From Casimicrobiaceae bacterium (GTDB lineage: Bacteria; Pseudomonadota; Gammaproteobacteria; Burkholderiales; Casimicrobiaceae), in NCBI GenBank assembly GCA_955652025.1, contig CATPAO010000165.1, positions 1 to 5,403 on the forward strand: 5,403 nucleotides of DNA, in the 5' to 3' direction. Below are positions 4,544 through 5,403 of the stretch, one piece after another. Position 1 is the first letter of the stretch. Each line of letters begins with the position of its first letter. The translations under genes and the position numbers were made by a program. Below the pieces are notes generated by a model. The model made no database searches and had not been told where the DNA came from. It saw nothing but the letters and a program-made list of their open reading frames with translations.

Positions 4544-5403
4544 TTGCTCACGCAGCCTCACGCGGCAACGCCCGGCCCGTCCCAGCGAACGCTATCGGGG
4601 ACGCTTCCCGAGCCGCTATTGTCGAGCCGATCGCGCGGCTGGAACGGCATCGTCGTCGAGTTGCAGCGCTTTTGCGACACCGATGCCGTCGTGCCAATGC
4701 GCGACCACGTGCTGGGCGTTCATATCGCCGGCTCGGTCAACTTGCTGCAACGCCGCAACGGGCGCACGGACGTCAAGCTCGTGCGTCCCGGCGACACCAC
4801 GATTACGCCGATGGGCGAACCCAAGCGTTGGCAGCACACCGGCGAGACGATGGTCATCCTGCTGAGGCTCGCGCCCGCATTCGTCCAGAGCATCGCCGGA
4901 GAGGAATGCGCGGCCGACCCGGCGCGATTCGAGATCCGCGACAATCTCGGTGTCCGGGACCCGCAACTCGAGGAAATCGGACGACGGCTCCTCGCGGGGC
5001 TCGAGCCGGAGGGCGCCGCGAGCCGGATCTACGCCGAATCGCTCACCACGCACCTCGCCATCCATTTGCTGCGGCATTACTGCACGGAGAGCATCCCGCT
5101 GGAAAAGCCCGGAGCGAAGCTGTCGCATCACAAGCTTCTCCGGGCGATCGAGTACATCGACGACAATCTGCGCGAAGACCTGACGCTCACCGACATTGCC
5201 GAGGCACTGGCCATGAGCTCCGGCCATTTCGCCCATGCATTCAGACAGACGACGGGGCTTCCGCCGCACCGGTACGTGCTGGAGCGCCGAATCGAGCGGG
5301 CGAAGTCGCTGCTCCACGAGACGGACCTGCCGATCACCGAGATCGCGCATCTGATCGGCTGCGCGAGTCACAGTCACTTTTCGGTCATGTTCCACCGCGC
5401 CAC
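4544..5403 (+). CDS. AraC-family transcriptional regulator, cut by the right window edge
   Basis: From TTG 4544 the frame is open for 286 complete codons to the right edge. Residues about 1-30 form a polar leader. About 35-115 look like a cupin-type AraC ligand-binding domain (GWNGIVVELQRF, then VRPGDTTITPMGEPKRW). The AraC DNA-binding domain starts near 195: helix-turn-helix 1 at about 214-236 (LTLTDIAEALAMSSGHFAHAF), the PHRYVLERRIERAKSLL linker helix, and helix-turn-helix 2 at about 262-285 (ITEIAHLIGCASHSHFSVMFHR). Only the last conserved tail, normally TG-TP-x-YR, and a few residues beyond are missing. Its position 20 bp behind phaB implies co-transcription, so it may respond to or control PHB metabolism. 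The known betaproteobacterial PHB regulator PhaR is an unrelated protein. The ligand and targets cannot be read from the sequence. Confidence 0.9.
   Translation, partial: MLTQPHAATPGPSQRTLSGTLPEPLLSSRSRGWNGIVVELQRFCDTDAVVPMRDHVLGVHIAGSVNLLQRRNGRTDVKLVRPGDTTITPMGEPKRWQHTGETMVILLRLAPAFVQSIAGEECAADPARFEIRDNLGVRDPQLEEIGRRLLAGLEPEGAASRIYAESLTTHLAIHLLRHYCTESIPLEKPGAKLSHHKLLRAIEYIDDNLREDLTLTDIAEALAMSSGHFAHAFRQTTGLPPHRYVLERRIERAKSLLHETDLPITEIAHLIGCASHSHFSVMFHRA

Noticed and set aside
4616..5395. 259-codon minus-strand frame opposite the AraC-family gene
   Set aside because: The plus-strand AraC domain with two helix-turn-helix motifs is clear; the antisense frame has no motif.

Overview
The window is ordinary, GC-rich bacterial chromosome with strong third-position G/C bias. 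The PhaA and PhaB proteins resemble the Cupriavidus/Burkholderia type almost motif for motif, and KdpA and KdpE also look proteobacterial. A betaproteobacterium of the Burkholderiales kind is the most likely source; this is inference from remembered family sequences, not from a search.

Left part (1-1568, minus strand): the front end of a potassium-uptake operon. Reading leftwards there is an 87-codon membrane-anchored small ORF, a 34-codon single-helix small ORF, kdpF (30 aa), then kdpA, cut by the left edge after 366 codons. The last three genes are chained by ATGA stop/start overlaps. kdpB and kdpC should follow beyond the left edge.

Middle (1569-1709): a 141-bp divergent intergenic region. 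It carries an exact 7-bp direct repeat with an 11-bp period, the pattern expected of an operator for an OmpR/PhoB-family regulator such as KdpE, and a plausible -10 element facing the kdp genes. To the right, on the plus strand, lies kdpE (1710-2381), which lacks a normal start codon. No kdpD sensor-kinase gene lies beside it.

Right part (2505-5403, plus strand): phaA (beta-ketothiolase), phaB (acetoacetyl-CoA reductase) and, 20 bp behind phaB, an AraC-family regulator that starts at TTG after a good Shine-Dalgarno sequence and is cut by the right edge. PhaA and PhaB turn two acetyl-CoA into (R)-3-hydroxybutyryl-CoA, the monomer for polyhydroxybutyrate. The synthase gene phaC is not in the window.

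No RNA gene, mobile element, CRISPR array or long repeat was seen. Nothing here amounts to a wholly new system. The points most worth a second look are the two extra small membrane ORFs leading the kdp operon, the divergent kdpE with its probable shared operator and unusual start, and the AraC-family gene attached to phaAB.
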